A stretch of 64,000 nucleotides of DNA from Desulfopila sp. IMCC35008. GTDB taxonomy: Bacteria; Desulfobacterota; Desulfobulbia; Desulfobulbales; Desulfocapsaceae. A program made the translations under genes and the position numbers. A model generated the notes under the pieces. It was not told where the DNA came from. It saw only the letters and a list, made by a program, of their open reading frames with translations, and made no database searches. Positions 34,155 to 43,438 of the stretch are shown here, piece after piece. Position 1 is the first letter of the stretch; each line of letters starts with the position of its first letter. The DNA lies in the NCBI RefSeq assembly GCF_010646885.2, contig NZ_CP050700.1:5896001-5960000 (forward strand), read 5' to 3'.

Positions 34155-35984
34155 TTAGTAATAGTACCAGATGGTCTTGTATTCCTCGATATCTTCCCCG
34201 ATTTCCTCTAGTCGTTTCAGGTATGTGTGAATAGAAACATCGGCATAAATAAAGGTATCCATAAGCGCCAGCTTTTTCTCCCACGGATGGAACTCGTATA
34301 ACCTCCGACCATCCGGCAGAATCGAGATTACATCACGATGCTGGGAGGCACGCAGGTAGTTTTTTCCAAGTCGCGGTACATTGAAAACAATCTCATCCGT
34401 ACGCACCGATCCCGGCAATTGCCGGGCCTCTTCCTGTTGCTCCTGGAGCAGACGGGCAATTGGTACCCGGTAGGTGTCGGTTTCGTCCTTACCTTTAGTA
34501 TTGAATGTATAATAGGGGGTGACGCCAGTGAGCCGAAGCTGCTGACGCAGCGCGGCAGTCTCGAACCGGCGGGAGTTGAAAAAGGTGTAAACAAGCTGAT
34601 TATATACCGCTATCCCGAAGAGTCTGAATTTCTGTACTGCTTCCATTGAGTCCGTTGTTATCTCGGTCATATGCTCGAAGTGCGTAATGATCATCATCTC
34701 CCTTTTGCCAGGGACGTTGTAGCGGTTAATTGTCCGCACCAGCGAATCAGTGATCCGCTGGGGCAGGGTTACCGGGGTGCGTGTGCCGATACGGATACGG
34801 ATAATGTGGGGGATAGCTGCCACTTTGGCTAATAGCTCATCAAGTTGGTCATCAGAAAAGAGCAGGGGATCGCCACCGGTAATAAGAACCTCGTTTATTT
34901 CCGGGGTATCCTCAATCCACTGGATGGCCTTATCGAGCTTGTCGCTGCCAAGGGTCGCATGCTCTGAATAGACATCCTCGATTTGCCAGTTTCGTTGGCA
35001 GTAAACACAAATCTGCGGGCAGGTCAGGATCGGTTTGAGAATCACTATATTCGGGTAGCGCCTGGTAATACCCTCAATGGGTGAGGTGTCGTTTTCAAGC
35101 ATGAAGTCCATGGAACATTCCCTGCTCTGCTTGTGCGACTGCATCGCGGACACGTAGTCGGGAGGTGGCAGGACCTGGGCCCTGATAGCGGTGTCGTGTT
35201 GTTGCCGGTTGGCCCGGTCAAAGAGGCTGACATAATACGGGGTGATACCAAAAGGTATCTTGTTTTTTCGGGCTAAACAGATGGAATTGTATTCCTCATC
35301 ACTGAGGTTGACCAGATTGCGCAAGGTGTCCGCATCCCGGATGACATTCTTCACGTGCCATCGCCAGTCGTTCCACTCAAGGTCGGAGATGCCGAAATAC
35401 TCCTGCAATGCGTATTTATTTCTGCTTCTCTCTTCCACTAGTTCGTCGTCAAGACCATTAGCATATCGTTTCATCTGACTGCACGATTTCCGTGCCATGT
35501 CAGAGAGATACGTCGACCTCTCAACGGCGGCTTCTCGACCTTCAAGTTTTAAAAAGGCCGGGGGGGCTTCCGAGTAGATACCTGCCAGGCCGCTCACCCC
35601 TTTTATGAGGTGCTCTATTTCTGCGATGAAACCTTCTGAGACCTCCGGGATATGCATACCGTGTTCTCCGTTAAGGAGTTGGTCTATATAACCGAGTACC
35701 GAAAACCCGGAAAGATCTTCACTCCTGGAATTGAGGATGGAACGGAAAACCCAGACAGCATCACGACACAGAATCCACTCCATTGGGCGTATGAGGTCGG
35801 TGTTGTCGGAGATGCCAGCAAGGATGTTTGCCAGGTATTCACGCAGATTGCGCCGTTTTTCCTCAATGTCATCCTGACTGGTCAGGATGTCCTCGATCTC
35901 GGGGTTCAAGCTGATTGCGGCACGAAGCTTCTCGCTATAATCTTCCATCATTTTTTCGCTGTTATTCCCTTGTTCTTGGGACAC
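34155..35984 (-). CDS. Large KamA-like radical SAM protein
   Basis: 609 residues. Radical SAM motif CxxxCxxC in CPQICVYCQRNW near 322-329, SAM-contact GGD in EVLITGGDPLLFSDDQLDELL, and further KamA-like blocks (IRIGTRTPVTLPQRI, FNSRRFETAALRQQLRLTGVTPYYTF). Lysine and glutamate 2,3-aminomutases are ~410-480 residues and bind PLP on a Lys in a PGGGGK motif. Here that region reads FNVPRLGKNYL (near 538), so the glycine run is missing and the PLP role is uncertain. The first ~200 residues are an extra helical domain. It is probably an aminomutase-like enzyme with an unknown substrate. Monocistronic on the minus strand. Confidence 0.82.
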   Translation of the reverse strand: MSQEQGNNSEKMMEDYSEKLRAAISLNPEIEDILTSQDDIEEKRRNLREYLANILAGISDNTDLIRPMEWILCRDAVWVFRSILNSRSEDLSGFSVLGYIDQLLNGEHGMHIPEVSEGFIAEIEHLIKGVSGLAGIYSEAPPAFLKLEGREAAVERSTYLSDMARKSCSQMKRYANGLDDELVEERSRNKYALQEYFGISDLEWNDWRWHVKNVIRDADTLRNLVNLSDEEYNSICLARKNKIPFGITPYYVSLFDRANRQQHDTAIRAQVLPPPDYVSAMQSHKQSRECSMDFMLENDTSPIEGITRRYPNIVILKPILTCPQICVYCQRNWQIEDVYSEHATLGSDKLDKAIQWIEDTPEINEVLITGGDPLLFSDDQLDELLAKVAAIPHIIRIRIGTRTPVTLPQRITDSLVRTINRYNVPGKREMMIITHFEHMTEITTDSMEAVQKFRLFGIAVYNQLVYTFFNSRRFETAALRQQLRLTGVTPYYTFNTKGKDETDTYRVPIARLLQEQQEEARQLPGSVRTDEIVFNVPRLGKNYLRASQHRDVISILPDGRRLYEFHPWEKKLALMDTFIYADVSIHTYLKRLEEIGEDIEEYKTIWYYY

Positions 35985-36172
35985 TCAACTGTGTAGCCGT
36001 GAGTTGAAAAGTAGTGATGTAAGCTGATAAAGCTGGAGAAGGACACTGGCAATAAGGTTGGCAACAGTGGAGAGTGTCACGGTGTTGTTATGCTCTATAT
36101 CAATCTGATATTATTCTTTATAGTATAATTATTTTTCGAAAATTGCAAATTCGGCAATGTCGCGGGATGAGG

Positions 36173-36201
36173 CCGGTCTGCCCAGGTTTGAGGCAGACCG
36201 G
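36173..36201 (-). terminator. Hairpin downstream of cyuA
   Basis: CCGGTCTGCC (36173-36182) and GGCAGACCGG (36192-36201) form a perfect 10-bp stem with a 9-nt loop, 12 nt after the cyuA stop on the minus strand. No T run follows. Confidence 0.55.
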
Positions 36202-36213
36202 AAAAGGAAAGGA

Positions 36214-37533
36214 TTATTTTTTTCTCGCCTGCTCTTTTTCAAGCATGATCTTAAGAATGGTTTTGTCTGTTTCCACCATACCCTGATGGCTGAGGGTCCC
36301 CATATTCTGTACGGTGTTTTCAGTGGACATGCCGACGATGCCGTCTGTGTCCTTGACATTAATGCCTTGGAGGGAAAATAGTGCCGCCTGAACTGCGGCA
36401 CCGGCGGCGGTGTTGAGTTTAAGAGCACAGCCCGCCTTCGCTCCATCGCAGATAACACCGGCAAGATCTTCAACAATATTCTTAATGGCACCCGCCATGT
36501 GGTTTGCATCACCTCCCACCAGATAAGTGATTCCGGCGGTTGCCCCGGCACCGGCGGCAACTGAACAGCCGCAAACTGCGGAGAGCCTGCCGGTATGAGC
36601 CTTTACATAGGCGGTGATGATATGGCTGAGGCCGATGGCGCGTAGCACTGATTCTTCATCGTGGTCCACATAGTCCTTGATTGCCCAGATGGGCAGGATA
36701 GCCGTCAATCCATGGTTACCACTGCCGGCGGAACTCATGGCGGGAAGTTTAGCACCCCCCATCCTGGCATCAGCAGCAGCCGAAGTGAGACGCCTGGCAG
36801 ATGTGGCCATATCGTTGACCAGCAGTTTCTGTTTGACCAGCCGGTCGATCGCCTTGCCAATCCCCAATCCGGATCCGTACTTTAAGCCGTGCTCAGCAAG
36901 GCGCAGGTTATGATCAACACCCTCTTTGAGGAATTTCAGGTCTTCATCATCGAGATGATCAACCATATCATAAATTTCATCGAGAGTGAGCCCGCGAAGC
37001 CACTCTTCGAGCTCCTCCATCAGGCTGTTACCGGAGGTTGTCGGTTTTTGGGGTAGCAGGGGGGAATCTGTAATTGCCTCACCGTTTAAGGTCAGGCTGA
37101 TGATATTATTGTGTAAATCGGCGATGACCGATTCGGCAACATCCTGGCCAGAGGTGAGGCGGGAAATGATGTACAGACCATGTTCTTCCCGCAGGTTGAC
37201 CTTGACCTTACCTTCTTGAAGCAGTCCCTTTGCCTTCTCGAGAACGTCATCGTTGAGGGATTCAAGCACCTCCAGTCCCCTTTGTGGGTCGCTGCCGTAG
37301 CAGCCAAGTGCGGCCGCCGTATCAATTCCTGCCATTCCTCCGCTGCCCGGAATGGTAACCGCCATAGCATTTTTGTAGATATTGGGATCTACCCAGACCT
37401 CTACCGAATCAAAATTTTTACCGGGGAGCAGGCTGGCTGCTGCGGCAGTTCCAAGAGCGACTGCCACTGGTTCAGTACAGCCCAGTGCAAGAACCACTTC
37501 CATTTCAAGGATATCTTTAACTGTGAATTCCAT
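36214..37533 (-). CDS. cyuA: L-cysteine desulfidase / UPF0597 family (CyuA/YhaM-like)
   Basis: 439 residues. Related to the serine dehydratase alpha chain; in characterised members an Fe-S cluster enzyme that degrades L-cysteine to sulfide, ammonia and pyruvate through 2-aminoacrylate. Visible: ALGCTEPVAVALG at 17-29 with the conserved Cys, IPGSGGMAGIDTAAALG, MSSAGSGNHGLTAILP near 275, and further cysteines in AVCGCSVAAGAGATAG and CDGAKAGCALK. It lies 44 nt downstream of the RidA gene on the same strand, a logical pair because RidA clears the aminoacrylate released by cysteine or serine lyases. Confidence 0.88.
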   Translation of the reverse strand: MEFTVKDILEMEVVLALGCTEPVAVALGTAAAASLLPGKNFDSVEVWVDPNIYKNAMAVTIPGSGGMAGIDTAAALGCYGSDPQRGLEVLESLNDDVLEKAKGLLQEGKVKVNLREEHGLYIISRLTSGQDVAESVIADLHNNIISLTLNGEAITDSPLLPQKPTTSGNSLMEELEEWLRGLTLDEIYDMVDHLDDEDLKFLKEGVDHNLRLAEHGLKYGSGLGIGKAIDRLVKQKLLVNDMATSARRLTSAAADARMGGAKLPAMSSAGSGNHGLTAILPIWAIKDYVDHDEESVLRAIGLSHIITAYVKAHTGRLSAVCGCSVAAGAGATAGITYLVGGDANHMAGAIKNIVEDLAGVICDGAKAGCALKLNTAAGAAVQAALFSLQGINVKDTDGIVGMSTENTVQNMGTLSHQGMVETDKTILKIMLEKEQARKK

Positions 37534-37577
37534 ATATCTGTTGCCGAGGGTGGGATGTCGGTATTTCAGGTTGCAGG

Positions 37578-37958
37578 TTATCTGCAGAGAATGGCTTCGA
37601 TCTCAATGTTGGAACCAAGGGGCAGGGCGGCCACCTGTACAGTGGAGCGTGCCGGTGGCTCGGAGCTGAAATGTTCATTGTAGGCTGAGTTCATAGCCTG
37701 GAAATCAGCAAGGTCTGTCAGGAAAATAGTTGTTTTAACAATATTTTCGAGCCCCAGTCCGGCTTCTTGAGCTACCGCTTTCAGGTTGTTCGCTATCTGA
37801 TGGGTTCGATCGCCAATATCGCCTTCAACCAGCTTCCCGGTGGTGGGGTCTATGGGAAGTTGTCCGGAAATAAAGACCAGGTCACCATGTGCGACCGCTT
37901 GTGAATAGGGCCCGATCGCAGCCGGAGCTTTATCTGTCGAAATAATAATTTTTGTCAT
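37578..37958 (-). CDS. ridA: RidA family enamine/imine deaminase
   Basis: 126 residues from the ATG at 37958 (MTKIIISTDKAPAAIGPYSQAV, the canonical N-terminus); the open frame extends 51 codons further upstream but that part is not RidA-like. Conserved residues are present: GPYSQAV, FISGQLPIDPTTG, ARSTVQVAALPLG with the catalytic Arg, and the final EIEAIL. Hydrolyses reactive 2-aminoacrylate and related enamines to ketoacids and ammonia. It is upstream of cyuA in a probable two-gene operon. Confidence 0.95.
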   Translation of the reverse strand: MTKIIISTDKAPAAIGPYSQAVAHGDLVFISGQLPIDPTTGKLVEGDIGDRTHQIANNLKAVAQEAGLGLENIVKTTIFLTDLADFQAMNSAYNEHFSSEPPARSTVQVAALPLGSNIEIEAILCR

Positions 37959-38318
37959 GGTTTCTGTTGGTTGAAAAAAATCTTTATAGTTAGGGTGCCT
38001 CCACAGTGGGGAGACCGGTTTGTCGGTTATTACTTTCCCCGTTTTCAGGGTGGGTGTCAATAATAATATGTTCATATGCTCAAAAAAAAAGAGCGCGATC
38101 TGCTTGCACAAAGAGAGATCTCCTCATCAGGCACAGACATAAGACGAGCAATTCACCTGTCAAGTTCAAGGAGTTTTATTTTGTTTATCCGGTCACGTAT
38201 ACGGGATCTGTTTCTCCTTATTTCAGGCTTTCCTTGATTTTAGCATGGTCCATGGAGATAATAAAGAAACACAGCACATCATTATCTCCTATCTTCTATC
38301 TTGCAAAGGAGGACCACC

Positions 38319-40379
38319 ATGCCGGCGCAACGGAATGCGACACTTCACAACCACATTACCTCCGTCAAAAAGGGCGAGCGGGTCTTTGAGAACGCTTTTC
38401 AGGGCGTAAGCCGGATGATCCTGGGGCGGGATATCGAGAAGGTAGTGGTTAATGGCAAGACCACCTTCGATTTCACCATCTTCCGCGAGGGTAAAAAGCA
38501 TATTGTCGGAATGTACGATGAGATAAACTCGTTTGTCTCGTTTGTGAAAGATGCTGCCGAGGGCGGTTCATCGAAAGAAATGGCCTACGTTCTGGTTGGA
38601 GAACCAGGCAACGGTAAGACCTTTCTTGTCGAGTACCTGTGCGGCTTATACCGAGATTTTCTGACCGAACCGAAAAACAGGCGATATACCTTCAGGTTTA
38701 CCGGTCTCGACAAACTTGGTGAGTATGGCAATATCAAAAAAATCGAGTCTCAGACCTATGAGGATCCGATGGTGTTGGCCATGAACCTCCAGGAAACAAA
38801 GGCTGAGTCGAAAAATTTCCTGGCCAGACGGTATCGGGCTTCGGAAAAACTGCTTGATGAATGGTTTGATAACTACCGTTCCCTTGGGGCATGTTCTGCC
38901 TATATCTGGAACGATATCCGCGACTATACCGATGGTAAACTTGAGGATATGCTAAAATTTGTCGAGATTGCACCTGTACCTCTTATTGAGAGTCTTGGTA
39001 CGGTTACCGGCAAGTATCCTGCTAAGGATAAGATCACCTCTTCAGCTGTCGATCTGCTCGGCGAGGAGTCGATTCAGCGATTGTTACATATCACTGACAC
39101 CAACAACCCGTTCCGTTTCGATCTGCGCCGTGGAGCACTGGCGCGGGTCGCGGGGGGCGGTATCCACTTCAGCGATGAGATTTATAAGAACAAGAAGGAT
39201 CTGGTGCAGGTCTACCTCGGTGTCATCCAGAACCGCACGATTGAAATTGATGGCTATAAGTGGCCTATCGATTCACTTATCATCGCTACCTCTAATAATT
39301 CGGAATTTAATCGGTTTCTAGCAGAAAAAGAAGAAGCTCCGATTATTGACAGGTGCCGGATCTGCTACGTTTCGCATAATACAAATTATAAATTACAGTC
39401 GGAGTTGACCAATTATGCCATCGGTAATGAGTCGAAAACAACACTCACCGGTGACGAAATGCATCAGGACCCGAATCTTAATTATGCGGCATCAGTGGCG
39501 GTGGTGCTTACCCGTCTGCCGCGTTCGGAAAAACTAACCCCCATCGAGACAATGAAGCTTGCTGCCGGGGAAGTTGCCGGTGAAAAAAGCTTAAAAACCC
39601 TCTCAGAAGTGATTGACAGCCTGAACCAGGATCACGATATAACCAAGAGATTTGGTCAGAAAGGTCTTGGCCAGAGAAATCTTGGCCGGACTATGCAGCT
39701 GATGCTGGAGAGTTCGGATACCAATGAGGGGAAATGCATGTTCGCCTATGATGTGTTTCTCGCGCTGGAGCGTGTCATTCTCGACTATGTATCCGATGCT
39801 AATGACAGGGCAAAATTTCTCGATGATCTCAAGATTGCGCGCGGCCTGTATCGTGAAAGGATCTTGACCGAGATGTTCAACGCCTATATGGATGAACCAC
39901 TGGCAATTCGTAAGGACGTCCTTAATTATGTGAACATGATTATCGGTATTGATGCCGAGAATCTTGGTGTGGACAAGATGTGGAAGTATAAGAATCCACA
40001 GACCGGGGAATTGCAGGCGATTAAAATTGATGAGCGTTATATCGATTCGGTGGAAGACCGGCTCGGACTCAAGACCCGTGAGCAGAAGGATTCTTTCAGG
40101 ACTTCTATCCGTAAGGTGTACGGGCAGAAGATTTCCGTCGATCCAAATTATGATTTTATGGATAACCTGGAATTGGTTAAGGCAGTGACGGATGTACGAC
40201 TCAAGTCCGATATTGCAGGGGCGGGCAGCCTGATAGGGGCGCTTGCTAATCGTACCAATGAGGAGAACCAGAAACTGTATGACCGTATGATCGACACCAT
40301 GTTGAATAAACTCAACTATTGCGCTACCTGCGCCCAGAAAACCATTGAATATTTTTGTACCCAGGTTGATGAAAATTAA
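38319..40379 (+). CDS. prkA: PrkA-type serine protein kinase / AAA protein (copy 1)
   Basis: 686 residues from the ATG at 38319, which has AAAGGAGG 6 nt upstream. An N-terminal AAA domain (Walker A VGEPGNGKTFLVEYL near 95, then RRYTFRFTGL), the PrkA core with LARVAGGGIHFSDEIYKNKKDLVQVYLGV near 285-310, and the C-terminal PrkA domain. PrkA (YeaG in E. coli) is a stress and starvation-linked kinase with AAA features; recent work on the family also suggests protease-like activity, so the catalytic label should be held loosely. First gene of a four-gene operon with DUF444, SpoVR and a second PrkA-like protein. Confidence 0.93.
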   Translation: MPAQRNATLHNHITSVKKGERVFENAFQGVSRMILGRDIEKVVVNGKTTFDFTIFREGKKHIVGMYDEINSFVSFVKDAAEGGSSKEMAYVLVGEPGNGKTFLVEYLCGLYRDFLTEPKNRRYTFRFTGLDKLGEYGNIKKIESQTYEDPMVLAMNLQETKAESKNFLARRYRASEKLLDEWFDNYRSLGACSAYIWNDIRDYTDGKLEDMLKFVEIAPVPLIESLGTVTGKYPAKDKITSSAVDLLGEESIQRLLHITDTNNPFRFDLRRGALARVAGGGIHFSDEIYKNKKDLVQVYLGVIQNRTIEIDGYKWPIDSLIIATSNNSEFNRFLAEKEEAPIIDRCRICYVSHNTNYKLQSELTNYAIGNESKTTLTGDEMHQDPNLNYAASVAVVLTRLPRSEKLTPIETMKLAAGEVAGEKSLKTLSEVIDSLNQDHDITKRFGQKGLGQRNLGRTMQLMLESSDTNEGKCMFAYDVFLALERVILDYVSDANDRAKFLDDLKIARGLYRERILTEMFNAYMDEPLAIRKDVLNYVNMIIGIDAENLGVDKMWKYKNPQTGELQAIKIDERYIDSVEDRLGLKTREQKDSFRTSIRKVYGQKISVDPNYDFMDNLELVKAVTDVRLKSDIAGAGSLIGALANRTNEENQKLYDRMIDTMLNKLNYCATCAQKTIEYFCTQVDEN

Positions 40380-40410
40380 TAATGGGATATGTGGGTGAGA
40401 GGGCCATTCG

Positions 40411-41784
40411 ATGAAAACACTTTATGATCTCTATCGCCAATACCAGCAGCAGGGGTTGTCCGTCGCACAGGATGAGATGATCCGCAGGGAGCTGGATCTT
40501 GCAGAAAAAATGGGCGATCCCGAGTTGGTTCATAATATCCCGGATTACTTCGGCCCTCTTGGCCTCTACGGTTATAACGACCTGATGATGTTGCAGAACA
40601 GATCCCAACCGGAAGTGACACCGATAACTTCCGTTCATTCCCTTGATTACCTGCTTGAGCGGGACAGTCTGCGGGAAAAAGATGGTTTTCCCAGGAAGAT
40701 CCGGGTTGGAAAGATGGTAAAGCCGGGAGGCGACGGTGGTGACAAGGTTGTAGTTGTACCTACCACTGTTGAAGAAAAACTCGTTCACGACCTGGCCAGC
40801 CCTGAGGAAGAGGGCGAGGGCGGAGGTGAAGGCGGTTCCGGTGAAGGCGAAGAAGGTGAGGTTATCGGTGAGAAGCCGGTACGTCAGGAGCAGGGTGGCG
40901 AGGGCGGAGCTGGTCAGGGAGAGGGCGGTGCCCATGAGATTGAGGCCAATGCCTATGATCTTGGCAGGGTATTGACCGAGCAGTTTAAACTGCCCAACCT
41001 GCAGGATAAAGGGAAGAAACGTTCACTCAGTCGTTACACCTATGATCTTACCGATAAAAACCGTGGATTTGGCCAGGTGCTGGACAAAAAGTCGACACTG
41101 CGCCGAATTATCCAAACCAATATCGCTCTGGGCAGGATCAGTAGCAATAGCCCGATAGACAGTACAGGTCTTTTGATTTCTCCCAGGGACAGGGTCTACC
41201 GTATCCTCTCAAAAGAGAAGGATTACGAGTCTCAGGCGGTTGTTTTTTTTGTGCGTGACTATTCCGGTTCCATGAGCGGCAAGCCGACAGAGCTAGTGGT
41301 TAATCAGCATGTGCTTATCTATTCATGGCTGATTTACCAGTATGAAAGGCAGGTGGAGACCCGCTTTATCCTCCATGATACGGAGGCAAAGGAGGTTGAG
41401 GACTTTAATGTCTATTACAATTCAAAGGTGGCGGGTGGCACTCAGGTTTCCAAGGCCTACGAACTCATTAACAAGATCGTAGAGGAAGAGGGGCTGGAGA
41501 AGGATTACAACATCTACATCTTTCATGGAACGGACGGGGACGACTGGGATACACGTGGGGAAAAGGCTATCCCCGAGCTGAAGAAAATGCTCCGGTATGC
41601 CAGCAGGATAGGTATTACCATTGCGGAGAACGGCTACGGTATTTCCGGTCGGAGCGAGGTGGAAATATACTTGAAGAAATCAAAACTGCTGGAGGAATAC
41701 CGTCACCTCCTGCGGCTGGATGTCTTGAACAGGGATGCCGTGGAAACGCGGCTTATTGAAGGGATTAAGGAGTTGATAGGGTAA
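40411..41784 (+). CDS. yeaH: DUF444 / YeaH-like VWA protein
   Basis: 457 residues. A low-complexity Glu/Gly-rich stretch (~130-175, many EGGEG repeats) is followed by a von Willebrand A-like domain with a MIDAS motif DYSGSMSG near 282. YeaH proteins are the partner of YeaG/PrkA in many bacteria and are thought to act as adaptors. It lies 31 nt after prkA and 6 nt before spoVR. The acidic region probably is disordered. Confidence 0.92.
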   Translation: MKTLYDLYRQYQQQGLSVAQDEMIRRELDLAEKMGDPELVHNIPDYFGPLGLYGYNDLMMLQNRSQPEVTPITSVHSLDYLLERDSLREKDGFPRKIRVGKMVKPGGDGGDKVVVVPTTVEEKLVHDLASPEEEGEGGGEGGSGEGEEGEVIGEKPVRQEQGGEGGAGQGEGGAHEIEANAYDLGRVLTEQFKLPNLQDKGKKRSLSRYTYDLTDKNRGFGQVLDKKSTLRRIIQTNIALGRISSNSPIDSTGLLISPRDRVYRILSKEKDYESQAVVFFVRDYSGSMSGKPTELVVNQHVLIYSWLIYQYERQVETRFILHDTEAKEVEDFNVYYNSKVAGGTQVSKAYELINKIVEEEGLEKDYNIYIFHGTDGDDWDTRGEKAIPELKKMLRYASRIGITIAENGYGISGRSEVEIYLKKSKLLEEYRHLLRLDVLNRDAVETRLIEGIKELIG

Positions 41785-41790
41785 GGTCCT

Positions 41791-43422
41791 ATGGAACTTG
41801 TCAGTCAGCATGCAAAAAAGATAATGGAGGGTTGCAAGGAGAGGGCGCGTGATGTAGGGCTCACCTTTCAGGATGAGAGCCTGGAGTATATTGTCACCAA
41901 CCGGGATATGCTTGAGTTGGGGCCTAAAAACATGATTCCAACCCTTTACGATTACTGGGTTCAGGACGTGGAGGTGTTAAAGGAGCAGGGTCGTTACGAA
42001 CTCTACCCGAACAATCCGTATGAGACGGTTATCAATACCAGGCCGCCCATCTCATTTTATAACGATAACAATCCCGACTGGCTGAACGTGATGATCTTTT
42101 ATCACGTGATTGGTCACATCGATTTCTTCCAGAATAATCTCTACTTCCGGCATACCTGGGAATATGACTTTGCAGCTAAGGCGCTTTCGGATAAGCGATT
42201 GATCGCTAAGATGCGTTCTGAAAAGGGCCGCTGGGTTGATTATATAATCGAGTTTTCCCGGGCGGTGGACAACCTTGTCGGCTATTTCAACTTACTCAGT
42301 GAATTCAGCCGGGAAAACACTCCGCCAATGACCCTGCTCGATTTCTATTTCGATGTCTTTTTGCAGCAGCAGGAAAAACAGACCGTCACCGGTTATGTAA
42401 AGGAGATTGAGAGATATAACGAAAGCATCCGTGAGGATCCTGAAAAAGGGGAAAAACTATTCCTTGATGATGCCAAGAGCAAATTTACCGAGCTGGAAAC
42501 GTTGTATGAAAAGCATAAGAAAGAAAAAGACAACAGTGGTAAATTCGATATTCTCCAGTTTCTGGTTGAAAACTCCGAGTTCCTCAACCAGAAGGAAAAT
42601 ATCTGGATGAAATCGGTGATTGAAGTGATCCGTTCCACCTCGCTTTATTTTCAGCCACAGATACGCACCAAGATTCTTAACGAGGGGTGGGCCAGCTATT
42701 GGCACGAGGAACTTTTCCTGCGTGATGACAGAATCCGAGGGCACGAGGTTGAATTCGGTGTAGTAAATGCCAAGGTTACGTCTATGCCGAGGGTGGGACT
42801 GAACCCGTATGCACTTGGCATGCGGCTATTTTCCTACCTTGAAGACCAGGCAGACAAGGGGCGCTTCTCACTTGATTTTGAGCGCCAGCTCGACTCCCAC
42901 ATTCGCCGTAAATATGACACGAAAAGCATGAAAGGCAGGGACTTTATCTTCTATGTGCGCGAGAATTTTGCCGACTCCCGCTTTGTTCACTCCTTTATCG
43001 ATCAGGATTTTGTCGATCTGCACAAGCTTTTTGTGGCGGGTAAAAAGCTCAATAAGGAGCGTATGACCTGGCAGTATTACGTGAAGAGCCGTAAGGCGGA
43101 GGATTATGTAGAAATGGTAGCAAACTCCCTCTATCATCCACCGTCTGTGACGATTCATGTCAATGATGCGGGAACCTTGATTCTCAATCATGTTTTTGAA
43201 AATAAGCCGCTGGTGCGCGATTTTGTCGACGGAGCCCTCATGGGGCTTGAGTACCTGTGGGGAGCACCTGTCTGTCTTTACACCACTGAACAGGTGCCAA
43301 GTAAACCGGACGGTATGGCCATGGGTGATGTGAAGCCGGAAAAAGATGAAGTGCAGTTCGTGTGGAAACGTTTTCGATACACCATGAAGGAAAGAAAGCT
43401 CTCCCGGGAACTCGTGGAATAA
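41791..43422 (+). CDS. SpoVR family protein
   Basis: 543 residues, near the usual ~500. SpoVR features: GHIDFFQNN near 110, ILNEGWASYWHEELF near 290, GMRLFSYLEDQADKG near 350. The His/Glu pattern in the GWASYWHE segment looks metal-binding. In enterics this is YcgB; in Bacillus it affects spore cortex, but non-spore formers carry it too with prkA and yeaH. The start is 6 nt after the DUF444 stop, so translation is probably coupled. Confidence 0.93.
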   Translation: MELVSQHAKKIMEGCKERARDVGLTFQDESLEYIVTNRDMLELGPKNMIPTLYDYWVQDVEVLKEQGRYELYPNNPYETVINTRPPISFYNDNNPDWLNVMIFYHVIGHIDFFQNNLYFRHTWEYDFAAKALSDKRLIAKMRSEKGRWVDYIIEFSRAVDNLVGYFNLLSEFSRENTPPMTLLDFYFDVFLQQQEKQTVTGYVKEIERYNESIREDPEKGEKLFLDDAKSKFTELETLYEKHKKEKDNSGKFDILQFLVENSEFLNQKENIWMKSVIEVIRSTSLYFQPQIRTKILNEGWASYWHEELFLRDDRIRGHEVEFGVVNAKVTSMPRVGLNPYALGMRLFSYLEDQADKGRFSLDFERQLDSHIRRKYDTKSMKGRDFIFYVRENFADSRFVHSFIDQDFVDLHKLFVAGKKLNKERMTWQYYVKSRKAEDYVEMVANSLYHPPSVTIHVNDAGTLILNHVFENKPLVRDFVDGALMGLEYLWGAPVCLYTTEQVPSKPDGMAMGDVKPEKDEVQFVWKRFRYTMKERKLSRELVE

Positions 43423-43438
43423 CGCAGGGATTAATACT

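Noticed and set aside
37959..38111. N-terminal extension of the RidA frame
   Set aside because: The RidA family begins at MTKIII; the added residues are non-homologous.
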